Below, piece after piece: positions 44,747 through 53,329 of a stretch of 64,000 nucleotides of DNA. The first letter of the stretch is position 1, and each line of letters opens with the position of its first letter. Under the pieces are notes generated by a model that worked only from the letters and a program-made list of their open reading frames with translations, made no database searches and was not told the origin of the DNA. This DNA comes from an uncultured Paracoccaceae bacterium (GTDB lineage: Bacteria > Pseudomonadota > Alphaproteobacteria > Rhodobacterales > Rhodobacteraceae): assembly GCA_947495795.1 (NCBI GenBank), contig CANMAI010000004.1:124001-188000 (forward strand), read 5' to 3'. The position numbers and the translations under genes are program-made.

Positions 44747-46608
44747 CGGCAAACATGCAAAGCGCCGAGATGGCGCTCACCCTTCTGCGCGCAGGCCTCG
44801 ATGAGGCTATCGACTGCATAGGTGCACGCCTCAAAGCCATTGCCGAAGGCACAGCGCCACCGCCTTTCACGGTGCCACCTGCAAGCGCCCTTCCAAGCCT
44901 GGCAAACATCTTCCATCTCACCAAGGCAGAGCTTGAATTGCTCACGCTCGCCGCCGCTGCAGAACTCAGCCCGGAGCGCCTCGATATCACCGGCCCCTGC
45001 GATGCAATCCTCGCCCAGCACCTCCTCGGCCCCGCCATTTGGGATGCTCTTGTGCCGGAAGCGCCGCTCCGCCGCTGGCGCCTGATCGAACTTGCAGGCA
45101 ACGGCCCACTCCGCCAGCGCCCGATAAGGATAGACGAGCGCATTCTGCACGCCCTTCTCGGCAACACCTACCTCGATGCCCGCCTCGAGGGCCTCATCCG
45201 GCCCGTCTGGGCAGAAGCCCCAAGCCCGCGTGAAACAGCCCTTGCAACCAAAATCACCGAGGCATGGTCCAACACACCAGATCTCCCGATTGTCCTTCTC
45301 AGCGGTAAAGACGCAGCGGCCAAACGCAGCCTCACCGCTACAGCCGCGCATGCACTCGGCATTAATCTTTTCCGCCTCTCCACGAAAGACATCCCAACCG
45401 ATTGGGCTCAACGCACCGCCCTCGCGATCTTCCTTGATCGCGAACTCGCCCTCTCAAGTGCCGCGGTCCTGATCGAAGGAGAGGAAGCCGCTCCCTTCGC
45501 CGATCTCATATCAGGCCCAACCCTCATCGCAGCACCTGATCCGGCCTTGCCTGAACGCGCATCGATCCTCCGCCTCGATCTCGCCGATCCTTCAAGAGAG
45601 GAACGCCGTAGCCTCTGGCAAACGGCCCTCGGCTCCAAGGCCGAAGCCCTCGGTCGGGGGCTCGATCGCCTCGCCACACAATTCGCCCTGCCGCCCTCCG
45701 CAATCCGCGCCGCGACAGCGGAGCTGGATCCCTCCGCCAAACCAGAAGGCCTCGCACCTGCCCTCTGGCAAGCCGCCCGCCTTCAGGGCCGCCGTGCGCT
45801 GGATGGCCTTGCCGACCGTATCGAGAGCCAGGCAGTCTGGGCAGATCTTGTGCTGCCCTCCGATCAGATGGAAATCCTCCACGATCTGGCGGGCCATCTC
45901 CGCGATGCCTGGATCGTCAATCAAAGCTGGGGCTGGGGTGCCAAAAGCCCGCGCGGCCTCGGCGCAGCAGCCCTCTTCGCAGGCCCCTCGGGCACGGGCA
46001 AAACACTGGCAGCCGAGGTGTTGGCAGGTGAGCTTGGCCTCGATCTCTACCGCATAGATCTCAGCCAAATCGTCTCCAAATACATCGGCGAAACGGAGAA
46101 GAATCTCTCCCGCATCTTCACCGCCGCAGAAGACGGCGGTGCCATCCTCCTCTTCGATGAAGCAGACGCCCTCTTCGGCAAAAGGAGCGAGGTGAAAGAC
46201 AGCCACGACCGCTACGCCAATGTCGAGGTCAGCTATCTCCTGCAACGCATGGAGGCCTATTCCGGCCTTGCCGTCCTCACCACCAACCAGAAATCAGCGG
46301 TCGATACAGCCTTTCTTCGCCGCCTCCGCTACGTGCTCAACTTCCCCTTCCCCGATGCACCCGCCCGCGCGGATATCTGGGCGCGCATCTTCCCGGAGGA
46401 AACCCCGCAGGAAGGCCTTACCCCGCATACGCTGGCCAAACTCAACATCGCCGGCGGCTCGATCCGCTCCATAGCACTCAATGCGGCCTACCTCGCCGCC
46501 AGCACGCCAGAGCCCGTGCGGATGGAGCACATCCTCCGCGCCGCCCGCCGCGAATACGCCAAGCTGGAAAAGCCCTTCACCAATGCCGAACTGGGGGCTT
46601 TCCGATGA
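44743..46608 (+). CDS. AAA+ ATPase of an eCIS (Afp15/Pvc15-like)
   Basis: A 621-residue ATPase. The C-terminal AAA+ module has Walker A GPSGTGKT (about residues 414-421), Walker B ILLFDEADALFGKR, sensor segment LAVLTTNQKSAVDTAFLRRL and the arginine finger region, like FtsH/Cdc48-type domains. The N-terminal 390 residues form a second degenerate ATPase-like lobe plus a helical domain. In Afp and PVC this ATPase is needed for particle assembly or cargo loading and is not in the finished particle. Confidence 0.93.
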   Translation: MTANMQSAEMALTLLRAGLDEAIDCIGARLKAIAEGTAPPPFTVPPASALPSLANIFHLTKAELELLTLAAAAELSPERLDITGPCDAILAQHLLGPAIWDALVPEAPLRRWRLIELAGNGPLRQRPIRIDERILHALLGNTYLDARLEGLIRPVWAEAPSPRETALATKITEAWSNTPDLPIVLLSGKDAAAKRSLTATAAHALGINLFRLSTKDIPTDWAQRTALAIFLDRELALSSAAVLIEGEEAAPFADLISGPTLIAAPDPALPERASILRLDLADPSREERRSLWQTALGSKAEALGRGLDRLATQFALPPSAIRAATAELDPSAKPEGLAPALWQAARLQGRRALDGLADRIESQAVWADLVLPSDQMEILHDLAGHLRDAWIVNQSWGWGAKSPRGLGAAALFAGPSGTGKTLAAEVLAGELGLDLYRIDLSQIVSKYIGETEKNLSRIFTAAEDGGAILLFDEADALFGKRSEVKDSHDRYANVEVSYLLQRMEAYSGLAVLTTNQKSAVDTAFLRRLRYVLNFPFPDAPARADIWARIFPEETPQEGLTPHTLAKLNIAGGSIRSIALNAAYLAASTPEPVRMEHILRAARREYAKLEKPFTNAELGAFR

Positions 46609-46844
46609 ACGCTCCCAAAATCAGCCTCCGGATAGAAAGTATTCTCACCGATCAGCCCGGGCTCTCCCGCAAAGAGCTTCAGGCAGCGCTTCACCGGGAA
46701 ATTTCCACTGTGATAGCAGAGCAAGGGCCCGCCGCGCTCGGCCAAAGCGCAGCCCGGGCCTCATCGCGCGGCACCGTTTCACTAGGCGCGTCTCCTCTGT
46801 CGGCCCGTGTCGCCTCAGCAACCCTGAAGGCGGTGATGAAATGA
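46605..46844 (+). CDS. Small eCIS-operon protein of unknown function
   Basis: A 79-residue protein that overlaps the ATPase stop and the next gene start by four bases each, strong evidence that it is translated. The N-terminus has the pattern ISLRIESIL followed by an amphipathic helix (KELQAALHREISTVIAEQ). Proteins with an RIxxIxLxGL-type start and an EL-rich helix are common at this place in eCIS loci. A small adaptor between ATPase and cargo is possible; no function is known to me. Confidence 0.7.
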   Translation: MNAPKISLRIESILTDQPGLSRKELQAALHREISTVIAEQGPAALGQSAARASSRGTVSLGASPLSARVASATLKAVMK

Positions 46845-48619
46845 GCCGCAGCAGAAGAGCCGCAACCGCCAAGAAACACCCGAGCGCGACCGCGCCAACA
46901 CTGGCACCACAAACTCCACTTCTGGGCAAACCGGGTGATGCGTTCGAGCAAGAGGCGCACCATGCCGCTGATCGGATCATGGCAGGCGGAACAGCGGCAA
47001 TCCGTACAAACTCCGCCACTCCCCCACCTCTGCAAGCAGCGCCCGCAAGCGCCACGGTCCAAGGTGCAGCACCCTCCGCAATCACCCGTGCCGCCAAAGC
47101 GACGCAAACGGGCGGCCAGCCCCTTCCCTCCCAAGATCGCGCCTTTTTCGAGCCGCGCTTCGGGCGCAGCCTTTCAGATGTAAGGCTCCATACAGGCGCT
47201 GAAGCGGCAAGTGCCGCCAACGGCATCAACGCCAGCGCCTTTACGCACGGAAACAACATCGCCTTTGCATCCGGCCAGTATAATCCAGCGGAGCCGCAGG
47301 GCCGTCACCTTCTCGCGCATGAACTCACCCATACGCTCCAGCAGGGTAGTGCCCGCACAATTCGCCGCACCTGCCCAAGCGATAAAAAGAAAATCCCGCC
47401 GGGCGGAAGCAAGGAGTTCGAGGCTGCCGTGGATGCGGTCCACGCGCTCAAAAGCTACAAAAAGCTAAACAAGAGCGCAAAGGACAAGGCAGATCACATC
47501 ATAGATGGTGCCCGCGCCAGCGCCTGCCCGATGTACTACATCACCAAACTACGCGCTCTTTTTGATACGAAGGAAAACCCGCCCGCCGCCACAGGCAAAA
47601 AGTTCCGCAGTAAAGGGATCAAGGCAGCAGCAGCCGAGAAAACACGCCTGGCCGAACAGGCGAAACTCTCGGCAGCCGTAGGCTCGGATCTCGAAAATTT
47701 GGAAGAGAACGCCACCGCCAACCCGTCCCGAAATATGAAGCCCCGCACGGGAAAACAGAACAAAACCTACCTCATCGATGATCGGGACGTCACCAATATC
47801 TACGTCCACATGAAAGTGCTGCCGAAGCCGCGCAAAGTGCATGGCAAGAAGAAAAAGCAGCAGGCCGCCGATGATGTCGCACGCACCAAAAGCCTCGAAG
47901 ACGGTATTGAGGTTGCGGTTCTGATGGATGGCTACCTGCTAAACCTGGAGTTTGCCGACAAACCGGGAAAGGACGTGTTCGAGGTCCTGGTAAATCCCGA
48001 AAGCTGGCCCACCTCTGGCAACTGGATTTCCAACGCCACCACACTGGCGCACGAGGCGCATCACCTTCTCGGCCTGGAGGATCGTTACAACTACATTGAA
48101 TCTCACGCCACCAACAAGAACATGAAGATAGCCTCGCGCCTGCACTGGTTTCGCGAGCAGATGGTGCGTTCGCTCGATCCGCTCGCGGGTGAGTCAAAAA
48201 TGGAGAGGTCCAGCTCTGCCAAGGGCATGAACGAGCAGGATCTCTGCGCTCTCGTCGCGGCCAACCCCAGTGATCCCGAAAAACCCACCAACATCCCGGT
48301 GTTCCGCGAATGCCTCGTGAAGCGTTACGCAATGCGGTCGGCTTCGTCCATTGAGGGCGTCGCAAAAGGGCTCAACGCACCCTACAGCCCACGCCACGCG
48401 GCAATGCTCAAGGTAATGAGCGAGGCATGGGCCAAACGGCCAACCTCGGAGCGGACCGCGAGCTGCAACCCCAAGGATGCAGGCTGCGGTACACCGCCGG
48501 AGCCGGTGTTCGGCGATCCCGGCATCATCGCGCGGGATATCGCGACCTTCCCCCTCACAGATCCGCACGATCAGCGCGCAGGCACGACCCTGAAGCGCAA
48601 GGCAAGAGGGGCGCCATGA
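46841..48619 (+). CDS. DUF4157 protein with a second, metzincin-like zinc-protease motif (candidate eCIS payload)
   Basis: A 592-residue protein. Residues 1-90 are Ala/Pro-rich with a helix DAFEQEAHHAADRIMAG. Residues about 91-170 are the eCIS-core domain DUF4157: FFEPRFGRSLSDVRLHTG, then HLLAHELTHTLQQ, with H160, E161 and H164. Residues 310-450 contain HEAHHLLGLED: H404, E405, H408, G411 and D414 fit HExxHxxGxxD, the zinc motif of metzincin proteases with an Asp third ligand. A hydrophobic strand (LMDGYLLNLEFADKP) precedes it. DUF4157 is known on eCIS-associated toxins, so this is a likely delivered protease; its target is unknown. The first ATG at 46841 overlaps the preceding stop. Confidence 0.85.
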   Translation: MSRSRRAATAKKHPSATAPTLAPQTPLLGKPGDAFEQEAHHAADRIMAGGTAAIRTNSATPPPLQAAPASATVQGAAPSAITRAAKATQTGGQPLPSQDRAFFEPRFGRSLSDVRLHTGAEAASAANGINASAFTHGNNIAFASGQYNPAEPQGRHLLAHELTHTLQQGSARTIRRTCPSDKKKIPPGGSKEFEAAVDAVHALKSYKKLNKSAKDKADHIIDGARASACPMYYITKLRALFDTKENPPAATGKKFRSKGIKAAAAEKTRLAEQAKLSAAVGSDLENLEENATANPSRNMKPRTGKQNKTYLIDDRDVTNIYVHMKVLPKPRKVHGKKKKQQAADDVARTKSLEDGIEVAVLMDGYLLNLEFADKPGKDVFEVLVNPESWPTSGNWISNATTLAHEAHHLLGLEDRYNYIESHATNKNMKIASRLHWFREQMVRSLDPLAGESKMERSSSAKGMNEQDLCALVAANPSDPEKPTNIPVFRECLVKRYAMRSASSIEGVAKGLNAPYSPRHAAMLKVMSEAWAKRPTSERTASCNPKDAGCGTPPEPVFGDPGIIARDIATFPLTDPHDQRAGTTLKRKARGAP

Positions 48620-51600
48620 TGCAACAGGTCGTACCTGCCACAACGCACACATCGCCAAACGTCGAGGTAACGCCCGCTCCGGCAGGCCTACTCCAGCGCG
48701 CGTGTTCCTGCGGAGGCTCCCCCGGTACCAGCGGCAAATGCGCCTCCTGCGAAGCCGAGGAAAAACTGGGCATCCAGCCCAAGCTTACCATCGGCGCACC
48801 AAACGATGCCTATGAGCAGGAGGCGGACCGTGTAGCCGATCAGGTCGTCTCCAATACCCAAGGAACGGTTGCGGCTCCCATTGCCGCCACACCCGTCATC
48901 CAGCGCATGGAAGCCAGTGAGGAGGAAGAGCCGCTCCAGCGCAAACCGGAAATCCTTCAACGCATGGAGGACGACGATGAGACGGTGCAGGCGAAGTCAA
49001 CCAGCATTCAGCGAATGGAAGAGGGTGAGGAGGAAGAAAGCCCGCAGCTGAAACGAGAACCCCTTCAGCGCATGGAAGGTGAGGACACGGAGGAAGAAAC
49101 GCTCCAAACGAAACCCGCTGCTCTCCAACGCATGGAGGGAGGTGAGGCCGAAGAAGAGGAGCTTCAAATGAAGCGTGAGCCGATCCAGCGGATGGAGGGG
49201 GAAGAGGAAGCGGCGGTGCAGATGAAGGCAGTTCCGGCACCGCCAAAACGTTCCACCACCCCACCCGCTGCTACAAAAGCCGCCAACGCTGTCACCTCCG
49301 GCGGCCACCCTCTTTCCAGCAGCGAACTGAGCTATTTTGAACCCCGCCTCGGCCACGATCTCTCATCCGTCCGCCTCCACACCGATGCCACGGCCGGCAC
49401 AGCCGCCAAAGGCATCAACGCCCGCGCCTACACCCTCCGCAACCACATCGCCTTCGCCCCGGGCCAATACAGCCCCGAAACCACGGAGGGCCGACGATTA
49501 TTGGCCCATGAGCTGACGCATACGCTTCAGCAACGCCGCAGCTCCGGCACGGCGCAAACAGTCCAACGCTCCGCATACTACTGGAAACTGCCCAACTTCC
49601 GCGGATATCCCAATCCCGGAACACGGACCCACAGATACGTGCAGAACATACTTGGGATAGAAGCCCGTTCAGGCACAGCGCTCTACTCTGAAATGCCGAT
49701 CCCGGGAGCCAGCCGTCACGGCAATACCGGCTTCGTCGATTTTTATCGCAGCGATACGGAAGCCACCCTCGGTGTTGAGTTCAGCGGTGCCGAGCCCGAA
49801 TTCCTGAACATTTCCAGAAGATCGGCAAGGACACCCCGTGACGCTGGTCCGCAGAGGAACGGGTCACCCTTCGACAGATCGGATCACGTGGATGCGGCAG
49901 CCCCCGTCGGACACAATGGGTCAAGTGCCTGTGTCGGCCTGGGGCTGCCGGGTCGTCCAAAGCGCGGCATCTGCCGTCTTGACGACGACGCGCCGGACAG
50001 GATCGAAATCGGCGAGCTCAAACCAGCGGACTCCGCAGAAGGCATCTTCGGGCGCGGGCAGGTGGGGCGATATCGCAGGGGCGTCTCAGGCGTGGTATCC
50101 GGCATAAATGCATTCATCGCGGCCAATCCGGCCGGATCCGGTCCAAGACCCTTATTTCATCCGACGACAGCCACCGGTTGGACCCCATCAGTCACCGCGA
50201 TGTCCAGCCTAGCTCTGGGTGATCTCGACACCTCGCGACCAGGCAAGCCCGTGAATGCCAAACCATACCTTGGAGACAGCGCCAAAGGTCCGGCGGAGCC
50301 ATGCAGGCTCCATGTCAAATCGGAAGGTGGCGGGGTCTACGGCTACATCATCAAGCCCGACAGATCAGGCGGAGGCACCAGCGGTACGGGTTCCGGAGGC
50401 GGAACGGGCGGCGGCAGACGCGGCGCGGCCGGACGGGGGAGCACCTCGATCGCCAGCGTCGATGCGACGCTCCGTGCCGTGCGGTCTTCGCTGACAGAAC
50501 AGCCCAACGCCACGCAGGCCAATTCTTCCGCCGCCCGCACCCGCCGCGGGCGTGGCGGCAGGATCCGTGCCCGCGATACCTTCAACTTCAGCACATGGTC
50601 CAACCGCACATTCATTCCGTGGCGGCGGACGGCTGAACGGGCCACCGGCGGGCGCGGCAGGGCTGCGGAACGCTCTCCCTCGGCAGAAGCAAACCAACGC
50701 TTCCGCGACGAAGGCCTCAGACAGATCGACCTTTTCATGGGCGGCGGGTCAAGCCTCGCACCAACAGGCACGCGCGAACGCACACGGGAACTTACCCGCG
50801 TGCAGCACTGGATAGACCGGGGGCCTGTCTACGGACGGCTGCGTGCAACATTCGGACGCTCTTTCTCCACGCTCATCCGCACATTTGACAGGGTGCGTGC
50901 CCGCATCGCGGAACGCACGCGCCGGACGGGACGTAATCTCAACAGCGGCGGCAGGGGCAGCGGCCTGCGCGGCGCTGTGCTGACCGCCGTAAAAGGCCTC
51001 GCCATTACCATGCTCGGGTTGTTCGTGAAGGATGTCGCAGGGCGGTTGATGCGGGCCGTTCAGGAAGGATCCAGCGCATTCCTGCGTGAGACCTTCGAAG
51101 GACAGATGGAAACGCTCGAAACCCAGATCGCGGAACTTGAACAGATCGAAGAAGCCCTTCGCACCGGGATAACGGAAAGGCTGGAAGATGAGTTCGGCAC
51201 CCAGATAGAGCTTGTCGAAAGCCTGCTGGAGGACGTGGAAAGCGTTGCAAGCACGCTCGGCGCCTTTGGTACGGTGGTCGAACTCGCGAAATGGGGCTAC
51301 CGGATCGCGCAATGCGGCGTGCCACCCCTGCTTGGCTGTGTCATCGGTTTTGTCGCATCGGAAATCGCGGCACAGGCTCTCGGCCTCCTGATCGCGTCCT
51401 GCTGGTTCAAACGCGAAGTGCTCTACCCGGCCGTCAGCGGGATCCGCCAGATTGCGGAATTGCCCGGCCGGATCGCCCGGGCTATCGGCGACAGGGCCCG
51501 CGAAGCTTTGCCCCCACGCCTGCGTCCAATGATCGGAGAAGTGGACGGAAGCCCGCTCGTATCCTCCGAAACCGACGTCGATTGCGACGATGCGGCATCC

Positions 51601-52317
51601 AATCAGTACAATCTCACACCGGAACAGATCCGTCTCGCCTCCCTTCTCAGGCGCTATGATGAGGATCAGGTCGCCGCCATGTTCGAGGCGCTGGAGCATC
51701 TGGGCATCGCAACCACGGACCCTGACCCCTCGGTCACCCTCAGCAGTTCGGACGTCGATTTCATCGAGCGGATGCTCAACACCTATTCCGAAGCTGATTT
51801 CGAACGAATGATCGAACAGACAGAGGCCCGCAGGCCAAGCGGCCGTAGCACGGAAAACATAATGCGGGAACTCGATCAGTCCGTTGGCCGGGCCGCACGC
51901 GGTGAAACAGATGGCGGAGGCGGCGCAGATGCAGAGGTGGGTGGCGGCGTCCCCAGCGAAGAGGAGCAACAAGCCGAGATCGAGAGTGAACGCCGCGAAG
52001 TTCAGCGCCGCCTGAACGGTGTTGATCGCAGCCGCGCACGGCGCGACCGCCGTGAATTCGCGCATAGCGATTGGACTGGCCGCGAAGTAGGAGACGGCTT
52101 TGTCGAATTCGTCTTCGGAATGCGGGAAGACGGCACACTCGTCGGCGCGTATGAGCGGATCACAATCACCGGCATCAACACCGAAGGCCAATTCGAGATC
52201 ACGTTTGAGGGCGACGTCCGATACTACGCCGAAAGCGGCACCGCATACTGGACACTCACGGAGGATCGACCCGCCACAACCATCGATGTTCAAGGAGGCG
52301 CGAGTTCTGAACCATGA
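48616..52317 (+). CDS. Large multidomain DUF4157 protein: acidic repeats, nuclease-like domain, helical region (payload or tape measure)
   Basis: A 1233-residue protein starting at an ATGA overlap. Order: a Cys cluster (C30, C32, C42, C45), possibly binding zinc; a helix DAYEQEADRVADQVVS; six acidic repeats (residues 94-207); DUF4157 (about 229-306) with HELTHTLQQ (H298, E299, H302); a domain at 320-580 with a PD-(D/E)xK-like layout, D375 in GFVDFYRS, E467 and K469 in IEIGELKPA, Q482 and Y486 in GQVGRY; a Gly/Arg-rich linker; helices and hydrophobic stretches at about 786-960, including GCVIGFVASEIAAQALGLLI; and a beta-rich C-terminus. The nuclease-like reading rests on pattern, not alignment. 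The length and helical part also suit a tape measure. Confidence 0.85.
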   Translation: MMQQVVPATTHTSPNVEVTPAPAGLLQRACSCGGSPGTSGKCASCEAEEKLGIQPKLTIGAPNDAYEQEADRVADQVVSNTQGTVAAPIAATPVIQRMEASEEEEPLQRKPEILQRMEDDDETVQAKSTSIQRMEEGEEEESPQLKREPLQRMEGEDTEEETLQTKPAALQRMEGGEAEEEELQMKREPIQRMEGEEEAAVQMKAVPAPPKRSTTPPAATKAANAVTSGGHPLSSSELSYFEPRLGHDLSSVRLHTDATAGTAAKGINARAYTLRNHIAFAPGQYSPETTEGRRLLAHELTHTLQQRRSSGTAQTVQRSAYYWKLPNFRGYPNPGTRTHRYVQNILGIEARSGTALYSEMPIPGASRHGNTGFVDFYRSDTEATLGVEFSGAEPEFLNISRRSARTPRDAGPQRNGSPFDRSDHVDAAAPVGHNGSSACVGLGLPGRPKRGICRLDDDAPDRIEIGELKPADSAEGIFGRGQVGRYRRGVSGVVSGINAFIAANPAGSGPRPLFHPTTATGWTPSVTAMSSLALGDLDTSRPGKPVNAKPYLGDSAKGPAEPCRLHVKSEGGGVYGYIIKPDRSGGGTSGTGSGGGTGGGRRGAAGRGSTSIASVDATLRAVRSSLTEQPNATQANSSAARTRRGRGGRIRARDTFNFSTWSNRTFIPWRRTAERATGGRGRAAERSPSAEANQRFRDEGLRQIDLFMGGGSSLAPTGTRERTRELTRVQHWIDRGPVYGRLRATFGRSFSTLIRTFDRVRARIAERTRRTGRNLNSGGRGSGLRGAVLTAVKGLAITMLGLFVKDVAGRLMRAVQEGSSAFLRETFEGQMETLETQIAELEQIEEALRTGITERLEDEFGTQIELVESLLEDVESVASTLGAFGTVVELAKWGYRIAQCGVPPLLGCVIGFVASEIAAQALGLLIASCWFKREVLYPAVSGIRQIAELPGRIARAIGDRAREALPPRLRPMIGEVDGSPLVSSETDVDCDDAASNQYNLTPEQIRLASLLRRYDEDQVAAMFEALEHLGIATTDPDPSVTLSSSDVDFIERMLNTYSEADFERMIEQTEARRPSGRSTENIMRELDQSVGRAARGETDGGGGADAEVGGGVPSEEEQQAEIESERREVQRRLNGVDRSRARRDRREFAHSDWTGREVGDGFVEFVFGMREDGTLVGAYERITITGINTEGQFEITFEGDVRYYAESGTAYWTLTEDRPATTIDVQGGASSEP
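48898..49239 (+). repeat. Six tandem acidic repeats of 17-20 codons inside the large DUF4157 gene
   Basis: Each unit has the form (I/L)QRME, then 5-9 mostly Glu/Asp residues, then (L/V)QxK and a short Pro/Ala spacer. Units start near protein residues 94, 113, 131, 150, 170 and 190. The DNA shows matching repeats (CAGCGCATGGA-like). Similar QRM/QRK acidic repeats precede DUF4157 in other eCIS proteins. Confidence 0.9.
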
Positions 52318-52970
52318 CAGGCTTCCCACGCTCACCCAAACTCACCCGCGCGGGCCTTGTGCTCATCTCGCCCGAAAGCGGCAATGTGGACCGGATCATC
52401 ACGCTGCAATATGCCTCCGAGACGCTGTCCCGCTCGCTCGAAGTGCAAAGCATTGCGGATGAGCCTGATCGCTCTCAGCCGCTCCGCCTCACTGGCCCGG
52501 CGGTGGAGACGATCACGCTGGAGGCCGAGCTTGATGCCACCGATCAGCTGGAGTTCCCAGATGACAATCCCGATGCGGTGGAGGCGGGCATCTTCCCGGC
52601 CCTCTCCGCATTGGAGATCATGCTCCACCCCACCACGGCTCAGTTGGAACGCCAGAACGCCCAGTCCGCCGCTGGCAGCTTCGAGATCACTCCGGCCGAA
52701 ACCCCGCTCGCGCTCTTTGTCTGGTCGGCCAACCGCATCGTGCCTGTCCGCGTCACCTCACTCTCCATCACAGAGGAATATTTCGACGCGAACCTCAACC
52801 CGATCCGCGCCAAGGTTTCCCTCTCGCTCCGCGTTCTCTCCGTCGATGATCTCGGCTTCAACCACCGCGGCTCCGGCCTCTTCATGGCCTATCTGCAAAG
52901 CAAGGAACAGCTCGCCGCCAAATCCCTCGGCGGCGCCCTGTCCTCCCTCGGCGTAGGAGCACTGCCATGA
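52314..52970 (+). CDS. CIS tube-associated protein (Afp7-like)
   Basis: A 218-residue protein with the CIS-tube N-terminal domain: KLTRAGLVLISPESGNVDRI, ITLQYASETLSRSLEVQSI, and VETITLEAELDATDQLEF. It joins the tube to the hub in Afp/PVC-type particles. It overlaps the DUF4157 gene by four bases upstream and the LysM-like gene by four bases downstream. The length is close to Afp7-type relatives without extra LysM, which is on the next gene instead. Confidence 0.88.
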   Translation: MTGFPRSPKLTRAGLVLISPESGNVDRIITLQYASETLSRSLEVQSIADEPDRSQPLRLTGPAVETITLEAELDATDQLEFPDDNPDAVEAGIFPALSALEIMLHPTTAQLERQNAQSAAGSFEITPAETPLALFVWSANRIVPVRVTSLSITEEYFDANLNPIRAKVSLSLRVLSVDDLGFNHRGSGLFMAYLQSKEQLAAKSLGGALSSLGVGALP

Positions 52971-53329
52971 AAAATCCAATCCAGGCCATGTTCGAGGCGG
53001 GCATTGTGGAGGCGACGGACTTTCCGCCCGAAAGCCGCTATTCGGGCCTTCCCACCAAATCGCTGGAAGGCCCCGACGGTCGCACGATTGCCTATGTCAC
53101 CCGCCGCTTCTCACCCCAGCCCGAAGCCTTCGCCACGCAGGCCTACCGCATCACCACAGAAGGCGAACGGCTGGATCAGATCGTTGCCAGTACCACCGGC
53201 AACCCCGAAGGCTTCTGGCAGCTCTGCGATGCCAATGGCGCGCTCTTCGCCGAAGAGCTGGAGGAGCCGGGCACGGAGCTTCGCCTCACCCTTCCCGAAG
53301 GCGTTCCGGGTGCGGAGGATGAACTGTGA
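52967..53329 (+). CDS. LysM-like tail protein
   Basis: A 120-residue protein. A short N-terminal region is followed by a LysM/gp53-like module (AYRITTEGERLDQIVASTTG, FWQLCDANGALFAEELEEPG). Such modules hold the baseplate centre together (T4 gp53, P2 gpX). Starts are at four-base overlaps on both sides, so it is translationally coupled to the tube-associated and hub genes. Confidence 0.82.
   Translation: MKNPIQAMFEAGIVEATDFPPESRYSGLPTKSLEGPDGRTIAYVTRRFSPQPEAFATQAYRITTEGERLDQIVASTTGNPEGFWQLCDANGALFAEELEEPGTELRLTLPEGVPGAEDEL

Noticed and set aside
50749-52335. Minus-strand open frame of 528 codons opposite the large DUF4157 gene
   Set aside because: It crosses the gene end and lacks a domain signature; it is a GC-bias artefact.
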